Part shown: positions 44,560-53,971 of the stretch, one piece after another | Layout of the letters: each line of letters begins with the position of its first letter | Numbering within the stretch: position 1 is the first letter of the stretch | Assembly (NCBI RefSeq): GCF_027484705.1 | Contig: NZ_JAIXSL010000002.1 | Location: forward strand, 1 to 54,090 | DNA: 54,090 nt | Origin: Flavobacterium sp. | Lineage (GTDB): Bacteria > Bacteroidota > Bacteroidia > Flavobacteriales > Flavobacteriaceae | Direction: 5' to 3' | The notes under the pieces: generated by a model | Databases searched by the model: none | Seen by the model: only the letters and a program-made list of their open reading frames with translations | What the model was told of the DNA's origin: nothing | Position numbers and translations under genes: made by a program

Positions 44560-45205
44560 AGAAGGCGGAAAAATTATCCTGATTGCCACTACCCTAACTG
44601 TAATATTTTTATTGGCGGCCGATCGTCTGATTGAAATATTCTGGCTCAAAAAAGCCATCGAAGTTTTAATTCTGATCATGTTGCTGTTGATTTTACAGTT
44701 CTTCAGAAACCCGAAAAGAACGGTTGAGATCAATGACAACCATATCATCGCGCCGGTAGACGGAAAAGTAGTCGTGATTGAAGAAGTCTTCGAAGGCGAA
44801 TATTTCAAAGACAAAAGGTTGCAGGTTTCAATCTTCATGTCGCCAATCAATGTGCATGTGACGCGTTATCCGGTCAACGGAAAAATCAATTTCAGCAAAT
44901 ACCATCCGGGAAAATACCTTGTAGCGTGGCACCCAAAAGCCAGTACCGAAAATGAAAGAACAACCGTGGTAGTTGAAAACCGCATTTTTGGAGAAATCCT
45001 TTACCGTCAGATTGCCGGAGCCTTGGCCCGAAGAATCGTCAATTATGCCGAAACTGGAATGCAGGTCGTTCAGGGAACAGACGCGGGATTCATAAAATTT
45101 GGTTCGAGAGTAGATTTATTTTTACCTTTAGGTACTGAAATCAACGTCCAACTCAATCAGACAGCCGTTGGTGGAAAAACCATTATTGCTATCAAAAATT
45201 CATGA
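44549..45205 (+). CDS. psd: Phosphatidylserine decarboxylase proenzyme
   Basis: Makes phosphatidylethanolamine from phosphatidylserine. The 218-residue protein is of the short, archaeal-type class. Self-cleavage should occur between Gly185 and Ser186 (FGSRVD), giving a pyruvoyl group on the small chain. A pair of membrane helices lies at residues 8-53. It follows cdsA and overlaps the acyl-CoA-binding protein gene by 4 nt (ATGA), so the three lipid genes are coupled. Confidence 0.94.
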   Translation: MFHKEGGKIILIATTLTVIFLLAADRLIEIFWLKKAIEVLILIMLLLILQFFRNPKRTVEINDNHIIAPVDGKVVVIEEVFEGEYFKDKRLQVSIFMSPINVHVTRYPVNGKINFSKYHPGKYLVAWHPKASTENERTTVVVENRIFGEILYRQIAGALARRIVNYAETGMQVVQGTDAGFIKFGSRVDLFLPLGTEINVQLNQTAVGGKTIIAIKNS

Positions 45206-45474
45206 CCGCAAAAGATTTAAATACACGTTTTGAAGAAGCCGTGGCCATGGCAGACGAAATGTCGCAGGCTTCACTGCCTCAGGATGTGCAATTGCGCCTT
45301 TACGCCTACTACAAACAGGCAACCTTCGGCACTTTAGACCCTTCCAAAACGTCTACTTACCATCTCAGAGATGCCTTTAAAACCAACGCCTGGATGCAGA
45401 TCAGCCACTTATCTTCGGACGAAGCCAAAGAATTGTATATTGAAGCCATCTTAGCGTTAGCCAATAAAAAATAA
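45202..45474 (+). CDS. Acyl-CoA-binding protein
   Basis: A 90-residue single-domain ACBP with the family blocks RLYAYYKQATFG and NAWMQISHLSSDEAKELYI (shortened). ACBP binds long-chain acyl-CoA esters in the cytoplasm and is common in eukaryotes but patchy in bacteria. Coupling with psd by ATGA suggests it delivers acyl-CoA for phospholipid synthesis here (inference). Confidence 0.93.
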   Translation: MTAKDLNTRFEEAVAMADEMSQASLPQDVQLRLYAYYKQATFGTLDPSKTSTYHLRDAFKTNAWMQISHLSSDEAKELYIEAILALANKK

Positions 45475-45480
45475 ATTCCC

Positions 45481-46251
45481 ATGAAAAAACAATATTTCAT
45501 TCCCATAAGCTTCCTCTGGCTTGTGCTGGTTTCGTGCAACAACAAAAAACTGACGGAAGTCGTTGAAGTGCCGCTTCCATCGAAAGAAGAAAAAATGCTT
45601 ATCGGAAGTCCCGAAGACGTCAAAGCGGAAGATGGAACGTTCAAAATGGCAGCACTTCCGTATGGTTATGAAGCCCTCGCGCCTAACATCGACGCGCTCA
45701 CGATGGAATTGCATTATTCGAAGCATTACCTGACTTACACGAACAATCTCAATAAAGCCATCACAGGAACGGAACTCGATCAATTGCCGATAGAAGATGT
45801 ACTCAAAAAACTCGACGTCAGCAATGCCGATTTGCGAAACAACGCCGGTGGCTATTACAACCACGGTTTGTTTTGGGACAATATGATTGGTGGCAAAACA
45901 GCTGGGAAACCTTCTGATACTTTAGCATTGGCGATCAATCGCGATTTTGGTTCTTTCGCCGGTTTTAAATCCCAATTTGAAGATGCCGCTTCCAAACAAT
46001 TCGGCTCGGGTTGGGCATGGCTGGTGACTGATAAAACAGGGAAATTACAAGTTACAAGTACTGCGAACCAAGACAATCCTTTAATGTCGAATGCAGTAAT
46101 TAAAGGAACGCCGATTTTAGCTTTGGATGTTTGGGAACACGCGTATTATCTGAATTATCAATACAAACGCAAGAAATATATCGATGCTTTTTTTAACGTG
46201 ATCAACTGGAAAAAAGTTGGGGAACGTTACGAGGAAGCGATTAAAAATTAA
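45481..46251 (+). CDS. Superoxide dismutase (Fe/Mn family), exported lipoprotein
   Basis: A 256-residue enzyme that turns superoxide into oxygen and hydrogen peroxide. Metal ligands are His82, His128, Asp216 and His220 (SKHYLTY, YYNHGLFW, ALDVWEHAYY). Unlike cytoplasmic SodA or SodB it carries a lipoprotein signal with lipobox VLVSCN (Cys19) and a 35-residue linker, so it sits outside the inner membrane. It begins 6 nt after the acyl-CoA-binding protein gene, at the end of the lipid operon. Whether iron or manganese is used cannot be told. Confidence 0.93.
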   Translation: MKKQYFIPISFLWLVLVSCNNKKLTEVVEVPLPSKEEKMLIGSPEDVKAEDGTFKMAALPYGYEALAPNIDALTMELHYSKHYLTYTNNLNKAITGTELDQLPIEDVLKKLDVSNADLRNNAGGYYNHGLFWDNMIGGKTAGKPSDTLALAINRDFGSFAGFKSQFEDAASKQFGSGWAWLVTDKTGKLQVTSTANQDNPLMSNAVIKGTPILALDVWEHAYYLNYQYKRKKYIDAFFNVINWKKVGERYEEAIKN

Positions 46252-46267
46252 CCCACAAACTATCGAT

Positions 46268-47692
46268 ATGTTTCCCGCAAAAATAATTTCGTCGGTCATT
46301 GCCCTTTTATTTTTACTGTCGCCGAGCGCAGCCTTTTCCCAAATTGAATTCGCTCCTTATCAAGCCTTTGCCGCAGGTTCTTCATCGGATGCCGTATGCA
46401 TTGGCGACCTCAATAATGACGGACTCAACGATGTCGCACTGGGCACCGGAACTTATTTTGATGCAGCCAACGATTTTAAGATTTCCGTATTCCTGCAAAA
46501 CAATTCAGGCGGTTTGAATCCAGCAGTAAAATATAATTACCCACAGGCCTACCCCGGACTCACAACTTTGAAAATAGCCGATTTGAATGGTGATTCCAGA
46601 AATGACATCATCCTTGGTTATAATACCAAAATAGGAATACTATATCAAAATTCCGCAGGAACTTTCAATGCGATTGTCGAGTTCAACACTGGTGCATTGG
46701 TTGAATGTCTTGACACAGGCGACCTCAATGATGACGGAATGTCCGATGTTGCCGTCAGCACCGAATACGCTTCTTACTTTAAGGTTTTTTACCAGATCGG
46801 CGGGTCATTGGTAGCCGTATCTTACCCTAAACCTACCAACGCCAAATATATTGAAGTCGAAATCGGTGATGTCAATGCTGATGGAAAAGACGATATTATT
46901 TTTCAGAAATTCGGAGTTACCTCAGGTTTGCATGTATATCTACAAAATGAAATTACCGGATTTGATATTTTCACTGAATATATTGTTCCGAATATTGATA
47001 ACTATACGACCTTGCTTGATGGCATTGGCGTTGGCGATCTCAATCATGACGGATTGGAAGATGTAGCGGCTTCTAGAAGCGGGAATAGGCCTCAGTCAAA
47101 AATAATTGTCTGGTACCAGAATCAAAATACACATGCTTTAGACGATGTTTCGGTATTTCCTGCTTATGATATTCCAAACCCGGTTGAGATTGACGACTTC
47201 AATAACGACGGCGAAAATGAATTGATTACGGTTCATGGCGGTTGGCAAAAATTGAGCTGTTATCAGCAGGACAACAATAACCTGCTGGGTAACTACACCC
47301 TATATCCATCACCGGGTTCTTCGCATTATGATTATCAGGCTTTATCACTGGGCGACCTTAATCATGACGGCAAAAAAGATGTAGCGGTGGCTGACACCTG
47401 GCTTGGTTTGTTGGTGTATTACAACACTACAACGTTGAGTACTGCAGATTTCAATGAAGAAAAAACAACCATTTATCCGAATCCGGCGGGCGATTTCTTA
47501 ACCATCAAATCGAGTCATTCCCCATTCGATCAACTGAAGATTTATGACATGCTTGGCCAGTGTGTGTTGTATGTCGGGAAAGCAAACGATACGCAAACTA
47601 CAATAAATCTGGGCGCCTTACCAGTCGGACTTTACACCTTGAAAGTATATTTCGGCAGCCAAATGGTGACCCAAAAATTATTGAAGAATTAA
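46268..47692 (+). CDS. FG-GAP/VCBS repeat protein with T9SS type A sorting domain
   Basis: A 474-residue secreted protein. A signal peptide (1-24, cut after AFSQ) is followed by about seven FG-GAP/VCBS-type repeats with the calcium-binding pattern GDLNNDGLNDVAL, DLNGDSRND, GDVNADGKDD and others, which should fold as a beta-propeller. Residues about 400-474 form the type A sorting domain (IYPNPAGDFLTI, then LGALPVGLYTLKV, end QKLLKN) used by the type IX system of gliding Bacteroidota. The start at 46268 begins the signal peptide. It may be adhesive; its ligand is unknown. Confidence 0.9.
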   Translation: MFPAKIISSVIALLFLLSPSAAFSQIEFAPYQAFAAGSSSDAVCIGDLNNDGLNDVALGTGTYFDAANDFKISVFLQNNSGGLNPAVKYNYPQAYPGLTTLKIADLNGDSRNDIILGYNTKIGILYQNSAGTFNAIVEFNTGALVECLDTGDLNDDGMSDVAVSTEYASYFKVFYQIGGSLVAVSYPKPTNAKYIEVEIGDVNADGKDDIIFQKFGVTSGLHVYLQNEITGFDIFTEYIVPNIDNYTTLLDGIGVGDLNHDGLEDVAASRSGNRPQSKIIVWYQNQNTHALDDVSVFPAYDIPNPVEIDDFNNDGENELITVHGGWQKLSCYQQDNNNLLGNYTLYPSPGSSHYDYQALSLGDLNHDGKKDVAVADTWLGLLVYYNTTTLSTADFNEEKTTIYPNPAGDFLTIKSSHSPFDQLKIYDMLGQCVLYVGKANDTQTTINLGALPVGLYTLKVYFGSQMVTQKLLKN

Positions 47693-47771
47693 TCCTAAGA
47701 TCTATTTTAAACAAAAAACCACAACCCAAGCTTAGCTAAAAGGCGAAGCCATTCCTGGCAAAAAATGTCGA

Positions 47772-50405
47772 TTATTTAAGGCTGGCCAAGCTTTGTTCGA
47801 TGGTTGCAATTTTAGCCAAAGCATCAGCTTCTTTCTTTCGTTCCATTTCGAGGACCTTCTCAGGCGCGCCACTGACAAATTTTTCGTTCGATAACTTCGC
47901 CTGAACGGATTTCAAAAATCCTTGAGTGTACTTCAATTCTTCAGTTAGTTTTGCGATTTCTTCGTCAACATTGATGGCTCCTGTGATCGGGATAAAATAT
48001 TCGTTCGATTTTACCCTGAACGATAACGCACCGTTGATTTTCTCGGTCACATAGCCGTAATTGGAAATATTGCCTAACTTCACCACCACAGCATCAAAAT
48101 AAGTCGACGATTTGTCATTATTGATAATACTCAAATCAATCGTGTCTTTGAACGGGATATTCTTTTCTTTTCGGATGGTTCTGATGCCGGAAATCACTTC
48201 AATAGTGTTTTCAAAATCTGAAATGAGTTGTGCGTTGAACGGTTTCAAAGCCGGCCATTCGGAAATAATCAAAGCTTCTTCGGTATTTCTCTCGGCAATA
48301 ATGTGCCAGATTTCTTCCGTTAGGAATGGCATAAACGGATGCAACAATTTGAGGTTGTTTTCGAGCATTTCAATCGCTTTGTCAAACGTGGCTTTATCGA
48401 TTGGCTGTTGGTATGCCGGTTTGATCATTTCCAAAAACCACGAACAGAAGTCGTCCCAAACCAATTTGTAGATGGCCATTAAAGCGTCGGAAATCCTGTA
48501 CTTTTCGAAATGGTCTTCAATTTCGGCGAGTGTTTGCTGTAATTTCGCTTCGTACCATTCGATTGCTACTTTCGACGATTCGGGTTGTGGGATTTCACTC
48601 GAAACGTCCCAACCTTTGATCAATCTGAAAGCATTCCATATCTTGTTGGAGAATGATTTTCCTTGCAGGCACAATTCTTCATCGAACATAATATCGTTGC
48701 CCGCAGAAGCACTTAAAAGCAATCCTACGCGAACGCCATCGGCGCCAAATTTTTCAATCAGATCAAGCGGATCGGGTGAATTCCCTAATGATTTAGACAT
48801 TTTGCGACGGTGTTTGTCACGCACCAATCCTGTCAGATATACATTCGAGAAAGGTTTTTTCCCGGTGTATTCATAACCCGCAATGATCATACGCGCTACC
48901 CAGAAAAATAAAATATCCGGTCCGGTCACCAAATCGTTCGTCGGGTAATAGTATTTGAAATCTTTGCTTTCGGGATCCATAATGCCGCCGAACACAGCCA
49001 TAGGCCACAACCATGAGGAGAACCAGGTGTCGAGAGCATCAACATCTTGGGTCAAGTTTTCGGCTGTCAGTTGTGCGTTGCCCGTTTTCTTTTGAGCCAA
49101 ACTTAAAGCTTCTTCTTTCGATTCCGCTACGACAAAATCTTCTTTTGCATCACCATAATAGTAAGCCGGAATTTGTTGTCCCCACCACAATTGACGCGAA
49201 ATATTCCAGTCGCGGATGTTTTCTAACCAATGGCGGTAAGTGTTGTCGAATTTTTTCGGGTATAATTTAATTTCTTCAGTTTCGAGCACTGACTTGATGG
49301 CAGGCTTCACCAGTTCTTCCATTTTTAGGAACCACTGATCCGACAAACGCGGTTCGATGACAGCTTTGGTTCTTTCAGAAGTTCCTACTTTATTAATGTG
49401 CGTTTCCGTTTTGACTAAAGCACCTATACTTTCGAGTTCTTTTGCAATGGCTTCGCGTACGACGAAACGATCCTGCCCTTGATAATGCAAACCGAAACTG
49501 TTTAAAGTAGCGTCTTCGTTGAAGATATCGACGATTTCAAGATTGTGCTTCTCGCCTAGCGTTCGGTCGTTCATATCATGTGCAGGCGTTACTTTGAGGC
49601 AACCTGTTCCGAACTCGATGTCTACGTATTCGTCTTGGATGATTGGAATGATCCTACCACAAATCGGAACGATGGCTTGCTTTCCTTTTAAATGTTGGAA
49701 GCGTTCGTCATTCGGGTTGATGCAAATCGCGGTATCGCCAAAAATGGTTTCTGGACGCGTCGTCGCAATCGTAAGGAAATCTTCGCTGCCTTCGATTTTA
49801 TATTTTAGGAAATAAAGTTTTCCTTGTTGTTCTTCGTAGATGACTTCTTCGTCAGACAAAGTCGTTTTGGCTTCGGGATCCCAGTTGACCATGCGGTAAC
49901 CGCGATAAATGTAGCCTTTGTTGTAAAGATCGACAAACGATCGGATTACGGAAGCTGACATATCAGGATCCATCGTGAATTTGGTGCGGTTCCAGTCGCA
50001 GGAGCAACCCAATTGTTTGAGTTGTTCGAGAATTACTCCGCCGTATTTGTCGGTCCAGTCCCAGGCGTGTTTTAGGAATTCTTCGCGCGAAAGATCGTTT
50101 TTATTGATGCCTTCTGCTTTGAGTTTGGCCACAACTTTAGCTTCTGTCGCAATCGAAGCGTGATCTGTTCCGGGAACCCAACAGGCATTGAACCCTTTAA
50201 GGCGCGCGCGTCGGATCAGTACGTCCTGAATCGTATTGTTGAGCATGTGCCCCATGTGTAAAACGCCAGTCACGTTGGGTGGCGGAATTACAATGGTGTA
50301 AGGCGTTCTATGATCGGGCGTGGAATGAAAATAATTGTTTTTCATCCAGTAGTCGTACCATTTCTGTTCTATGGTCTTGGCATCGAATTGCGCAGGGATT
50401 GTCAT
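47772..50405 (-). CDS. valS: Valine--tRNA ligase
   Basis: Class I aminoacyl-tRNA synthetase of 877 residues. It has [15 protein letters not shown] (HIGH motif), a CP1 editing domain (about 190-340), KMSKS in [10 protein letters not shown], an anticodon-binding domain and the C-terminal coiled coil typical of ValRS (about 810-877). Full length. A GTGGATTC direct repeat and a palindromic element lie upstream. Confidence 0.97.
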   Translation of the reverse strand: MTIPAQFDAKTIEQKWYDYWMKNNYFHSTPDHRTPYTIVIPPPNVTGVLHMGHMLNNTIQDVLIRRARLKGFNACWVPGTDHASIATEAKVVAKLKAEGINKNDLSREEFLKHAWDWTDKYGGVILEQLKQLGCSCDWNRTKFTMDPDMSASVIRSFVDLYNKGYIYRGYRMVNWDPEAKTTLSDEEVIYEEQQGKLYFLKYKIEGSEDFLTIATTRPETIFGDTAICINPNDERFQHLKGKQAIVPICGRIIPIIQDEYVDIEFGTGCLKVTPAHDMNDRTLGEKHNLEIVDIFNEDATLNSFGLHYQGQDRFVVREAIAKELESIGALVKTETHINKVGTSERTKAVIEPRLSDQWFLKMEELVKPAIKSVLETEEIKLYPKKFDNTYRHWLENIRDWNISRQLWWGQQIPAYYYGDAKEDFVVAESKEEALSLAQKKTGNAQLTAENLTQDVDALDTWFSSWLWPMAVFGGIMDPESKDFKYYYPTNDLVTGPDILFFWVARMIIAGYEYTGKKPFSNVYLTGLVRDKHRRKMSKSLGNSPDPLDLIEKFGADGVRVGLLLSASAGNDIMFDEELCLQGKSFSNKIWNAFRLIKGWDVSSEIPQPESSKVAIEWYEAKLQQTLAEIEDHFEKYRISDALMAIYKLVWDDFCSWFLEMIKPAYQQPIDKATFDKAIEMLENNLKLLHPFMPFLTEEIWHIIAERNTEEALIISEWPALKPFNAQLISDFENTIEVISGIRTIRKEKNIPFKDTIDLSIINNDKSSTYFDAVVVKLGNISNYGYVTEKINGALSFRVKSNEYFIPITGAINVDEEIAKLTEELKYTQGFLKSVQAKLSNEKFVSGAPEKVLEMERKKEADALAKIATIEQSLASLK

Positions 50406-50410
50406 ATTTT

Positions 50411-50436
50411 GTGGATTCGTGGATTCGTGGATTCGG
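50411..50436. repeat. GTGGATTC direct repeat
   Basis: Three perfect tandem copies of GTGGATTC (50411-50434) and a fourth degenerate one, in the leader of valS, 6 nt from its start codon. Confidence 0.8.
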
Positions 50437-50470
50437 TTATTCGTTACGAAAGCGTACTAATATCGATAAA

Positions 50471-50553
50471 GCTCTAGCCCCGATAGTAGCGGTTATCCTT
50501 TTGTGCCGGCGTTCGGCGCAAAAGATAGTAGCGAATAGCGGGAAACAGCTCCT
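50471..50553 (-). repeat. 80-bp palindromic element, copy 5 of 6
   Basis: Reverse orientation, in the divergent gap between valS and the DUF1573 gene. The inner stem is CTTTTGCGCCG with CGGCACAAAAG (one mismatch), the outer pair CCCG/CGGG. Confidence 0.87.
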
Positions 50554-50676
50554 GACGGAAAAACCCGTACTGGTATGCTTTTTGGTAACCGTGCAAAAGT
50601 AAATAAAAAATTAGGAATTAATTATTTGCACATTAACGAAAACAAAGTATTTTTACTCAACTTAAAAATTTGACCC

Positions 50677-51114
50677 ATGAAAAAATTGTATGTACTGTTT
50701 GCCTTTGTAAGTTTTGCTTTTTCTGCGGCTGCGCAAGGTGCCAAAATTGAGTTTATGGCGAAGGACAATACCGTGGATTACGGATCGGTTTACAGAGATT
50801 CCGACAGCGGAATGCGTACATTTGAATTTAAGAATACGGGCGATGCGCCGCTGATCATTACCAATGTGCAATCGACTTGCGGTTGTACGGTGCCTTCGAA
50901 ACCTACAGAGCCGATCATGCCGGGAAAAACCGGAAAAATTGATGTGAAATATAACATGAGCCCCGGGCCAATCCGAAAAACCATTACCGTAGAATCTAAT
51001 GCAGTGAATGTGGAAGGCGGAAGAGTAGCGCTGAAAATTAAAGGCGAGGTGATTGTTAAAGAATCCGTCAATATTTTAGAAAAGAAAAAAGGAATTATAT
51101 CGAGTGATAATTAG
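50677..51114 (+). CDS. DUF1573 exported protein
   Basis: A 145-residue protein with a signal peptide (1-19, cut after AAAQ) and a DUF1573 immunoglobulin-like domain: VDYGSVYRDSDSGMRTFEF (shortened), NTGDAPLIITNVQSTCGCTVP (shortened) with the CGC cysteine pair, and KTGKIDVKYN. This family occurs often in exported proteins of Bacteroidota; its role is unknown. A terminator separates it from the convergent protease gene. Confidence 0.88.
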   Translation: MKKLYVLFAFVSFAFSAAAQGAKIEFMAKDNTVDYGSVYRDSDSGMRTFEFKNTGDAPLIITNVQSTCGCTVPSKPTEPIMPGKTGKIDVKYNMSPGPIRKTITVESNAVNVEGGRVALKIKGEVIVKESVNILEKKKGIISSDN

Positions 51115-51150
51115 AAAAAAGAGAGCTTCAAATTGAGGCTCTTTTTTTTT
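51115..51150. terminator. Bidirectional intrinsic terminator
   Basis: An imperfect stem of about 11 bp (AGAGAGCTTCA with TGAGGCTCT, one bulge, one wobble) with A and T runs at either side; it serves the two convergent genes. Confidence 0.7.
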
Positions 51151-51168
51151 GAGGGAATAGTTTGAAGT

Positions 51169-52494
51169 CTATAAAATGCTTTTGAGCTGGAATTTGAACT
51201 GGAGTTTTTTTCCCCCGCGTTCGATGGTAAAATGAAACCATTTCCCTTCTTCCGATTTTAGTAAATCATTGATCTGTTGTAGCGAATAACGATAAGCCTC
51301 CATACTGTTGATTGAAATGACCTGATCTCCGGCTTGCAATCCGCAGGCTTGTGCAGGCGAATTTTTCCGGACACTTGCTATGGTATAAACCGGTTTTAAA
51401 GAAAACTTATACTTGAATTGGTTGTCTACCCTTTCACCTGTATTGTCAAAACTGACTCCGTTTTCTACGGTGTTGAGTTTTACGGTTTCCTGAACCCATT
51501 GCAATCCTTCATTCTGAATCTCGATTCCGCTCATATTGTAGGTAAAGTTATCGCTGTAATAGTGGCTTTTCTTCAGTGAAATAGTTTCATTGGGATAATC
51601 GAAAATGATATTGAACCGTTTCAGCATTTCACCTCCTACTGAACCCAAACGGTTGGGAACCATACTAACGCTTCTGATCGATTGCATGCCAGGGAACGAA
51701 ACGATGGGGTCAAGAAATTCGAAATCGTGAAGTTTAAATTTCTCAATTTTAGCACGATGCCCGTTGATGTCTCCGCTAAAACCTCTTCCGAGATAATCTT
51801 CAAAGTTGGTTTCCGGAATACTAATGTTCTTGTCGGCATTTTCAAACAACCAAATGGGGTCGCTGTTGCCCAGATCGACCAGCAATTTGGCATTGACTTC
51901 CGTATTGTTAAGCGTTACATCGGCACGAAAGTAGGGTTTGTTTCTTTCAATACTCATCGGAAACGCAGTGAATTTCTTTTGCATCTTTTTTCGCAATGCG
52001 CCGTTGTCTTTATAAACGATGATTTTCTTCTTATCGTAATTGATTTCCACCAGATTATTTTTAAAAAAATGATACCCTATGATGCCATTGACCGGAATAC
52101 CAATGTGAGAAGAAAAATTAAAATCCTGATCAAGTACGATATAAACGTCGTGGTGTCGATCTATAAGTCCTTTGAAAGAAAGCGTATTGTTCGATGATTT
52201 TAACCCTTCAATAGCTTCGTTGTCGCCCAAACCGCGTAGTTTTATTTTCTGTACATTGTTGAACCGCACTTCGGCTTTGTCTTCAAGACTCAGCAAAATA
52301 GTTTCTTCGACGCCGGAATCGAGCAGGAAATTGAGCTCCACGCCATTGACTTTAATCGGAATAAAAATCAGGTTGTTGATGAATTGGAACGGAATCGTCA
52401 CTTTTTGCTTATTGGTTTCAAACACAAACCCGGACTGGCCGGAAACGCTGATTTGAAAACCTATTAACAATACAAATGCGACGTAAAATCTCAT
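51169..52494 (-). CDS. Retropepsin-like aspartyl protease with PDZ domain
   Basis: A 441-residue exported protein: signal peptide (1-19), two aspartyl-protease lobes (about 25-155 and 170-310) and a C-terminal PDZ domain (about 345-435). The catalytic motif in lobe one is FLLDSGVEE (DSG); the second lobe has LLVDLGNSD in place of a D(T/S)G motif, so the active site may be asymmetric or only the first aspartate works. PDZ residues QACGLQAGDQVISINSM mark the ligand groove. A surface or periplasmic location is likely. Confidence 0.85.
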   Translation of the reverse strand: MRFYVAFVLLIGFQISVSGQSGFVFETNKQKVTIPFQFINNLIFIPIKVNGVELNFLLDSGVEETILLSLEDKAEVRFNNVQKIKLRGLGDNEAIEGLKSSNNTLSFKGLIDRHHDVYIVLDQDFNFSSHIGIPVNGIIGYHFFKNNLVEINYDKKKIIVYKDNGALRKKMQKKFTAFPMSIERNKPYFRADVTLNNTEVNAKLLVDLGNSDPIWLFENADKNISIPETNFEDYLGRGFSGDINGHRAKIEKFKLHDFEFLDPIVSFPGMQSIRSVSMVPNRLGSVGGEMLKRFNIIFDYPNETISLKKSHYYSDNFTYNMSGIEIQNEGLQWVQETVKLNTVENGVSFDNTGERVDNQFKYKFSLKPVYTIASVRKNSPAQACGLQAGDQVISINSMEAYRYSLQQINDLLKSEEGKWFHFTIERGGKKLQFKFQLKSIL

Positions 52495-52510
52495 GGAAAT
52501 ATATTTTCAT

Positions 52511-52527
52511 AAAAAAAAAAAAAAAAA
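52511..52527. repeat. A17 homopolymer
   Basis: Seventeen A bases in the gap between two divergent genes. Its length is prone to slippage and sequencing error. Confidence 0.9.
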
Positions 52528-52563
52528 GGATGCACCGATATTTAATAATATCAATCAAAACAA

Positions 52564-52594
52564 TTGCTGTGCTCTCAAAAAATTCGCAAATTTG
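52564..52594 (+). promoter_or_regulatory. Candidate promoter of the aminotransferase gene
   Basis: TTG (52564-52566), 20 nt, CAAATTTG (52587-52594), close to TAnnTTTG. The leader would be about 17 nt. Confidence 0.4.
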
Positions 52595-52616
52595 CAACTC
52601 TAAAAAACAATGCATC

Positions 52617-53810
52617 ATGCCAAAAGTATCCAACAAAGGAAAACAAATGCCGGAATCACCGATTAGAAAATTGGTTCCTTACGCTGATATCGCCAAGAAA
52701 AAAGGCCATAAAGTTTACCATCTCAATATTGGGCAACCTGACATCAAGACGCCAGAAGTAGCCATGAATTCGATAAAAAATTTAGATATAAAAGTCTTGG
52801 AATACAGCCATTCTGCAGGTTTTGAAAGCTACAGAACCAAACTGTCACAATACTATAAAACCCACGGTTTACCGATTGAAGTAGCCGACATTATTATCAC
52901 GACAGGTGGCTCAGAAGCACTGCTTTTTGCCATGGGAAGCACGATGGATCAGGGCGATGAAATCATCATCCCGGAACCTTTCTACGCAAATTACAACGGT
53001 TTCTCAACAGCGTCCGGCGTAAAAGTTGTTCCTGTAATTTCAACCATTGACACGGGTTTTGCCTTACCTCCTATCGCCGAATTCGAAAAACTCATCACGC
53101 CAAAAACCAAAGCGATCCTCATTTGTAATCCCGGAAATCCGACTGGCTATTTATATTCCAAAGACGAAATGCTTCAATTGGCCGAACTTGTAAAAAAACA
53201 CGATTTATTTTTGATTGCTGATGAAGTCTACCGCGAATTCACTTATGATGGCGACGTCCATTATTCCGTGATGAACATTCCCGGACTTGAAGAAAATGCC
53301 ATCATGATTGATTCTGTTTCTAAAAGATACAGCATGTGCGGCGCGAGAATCGGATGCATCGTATCCAAAAACAAAGAACTCATGGCCACGGCAATGAAGT
53401 TTGCCCAAGCGCGTTTGAGCCCGCCAACTTTCGCCCAAATCGCCAGTGAAGCCGCACTCGACACCCCACAAAGTTATTTCGACGAAGTGATTACCGAATA
53501 CCGAGAAAGAAGGGATACGCTCGTAGCAGAACTCCAAAAAATTGAAGGTGTTAAAGTTGCGAAACCTAAAGGTGCGTTTTACTGCATCGCCCAACTTCCG
53601 ATAGACAACGCTGACAAATTCGCACAATGGCTTTTAGAATCGTTCGATAGCAACAAAGAAACCGTAATGGTCGCTCCGGCTGCCGGCTTTTACTCCACTC
53701 CTAATGTCGGACTCAACGAGGTGCGCATCGCCTATGTGCTCAAAAAAGAAGACCTGATTCGTTCGGTGCAGATTCTTAAAGAAGCCATAGAAGTATATAA
53801 CCAGAAGTAG
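52617..53810 (+). CDS. PLP-dependent aminotransferase, aspartate-family fold type I
   Basis: A 397-residue aminotransferase. The PLP site has the tyrosine and asparagine of the family (EPFYANY, NPGNPTG), aspartate in LIADEVYREF, and the Schiff-base lysine in DSVSKRYSMCGARIG. C-terminal RIAYVL carries the substrate-binding arginine. The family includes aspartate, aromatic and similar transaminases; the substrate cannot be fixed. The ATG at 52617 fits the family's N-terminus. A palindromic element begins 3 nt after its stop. Confidence 0.93.
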   Translation: MPKVSNKGKQMPESPIRKLVPYADIAKKKGHKVYHLNIGQPDIKTPEVAMNSIKNLDIKVLEYSHSAGFESYRTKLSQYYKTHGLPIEVADIIITTGGSEALLFAMGSTMDQGDEIIIPEPFYANYNGFSTASGVKVVPVISTIDTGFALPPIAEFEKLITPKTKAILICNPGNPTGYLYSKDEMLQLAELVKKHDLFLIADEVYREFTYDGDVHYSVMNIPGLEENAIMIDSVSKRYSMCGARIGCIVSKNKELMATAMKFAQARLSPPTFAQIASEAALDTPQSYFDEVITEYRERRDTLVAELQKIEGVKVAKPKGAFYCIAQLPIDNADKFAQWLLESFDSNKETVMVAPAAGFYSTPNVGLNEVRIAYVLKKEDLIRSVQILKEAIEVYNQK

Positions 53811-53812
53811 GT

Positions 53813-53893
53813 TTAGGAGCTGGTTCCCGCTGTACACTATATCTTTTGTTCTGAACCCCAGAACAAAAGGATACCGTTACCATCGGGGCTAGG
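53813..53893 (+). repeat. 80-bp palindromic element, copy 6 of 6
   Basis: Begins TTAGGAGCT and ends GGGGCTAGGG. The inner stem is CTTTTGTTCTG with CAGAACAAAAG (perfect), compensating changes against the other copies on both arms; the outer pair is CCCG/CGGG. It lies just after the aminotransferase stop. Confidence 0.88.
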
Positions 53894-53920
53894 GCAATCA
53901 ACTCATAAAAAACAATTATA

Positions 53921-53950
53921 AAAAAAGCAACTCTTAGGAGTTGCTTTTTT
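53921..53950. terminator. Bidirectional intrinsic terminator
   Basis: AAAAAAGCAACTC with GAGTTGCTTTTTT around TTAG, a perfect 13-bp stem. It ends the aminotransferase transcript and that of the partial gene on the right. Confidence 0.88.
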
Positions 53951-53971
53951 TATTCTTTATAATTTAGTCGT

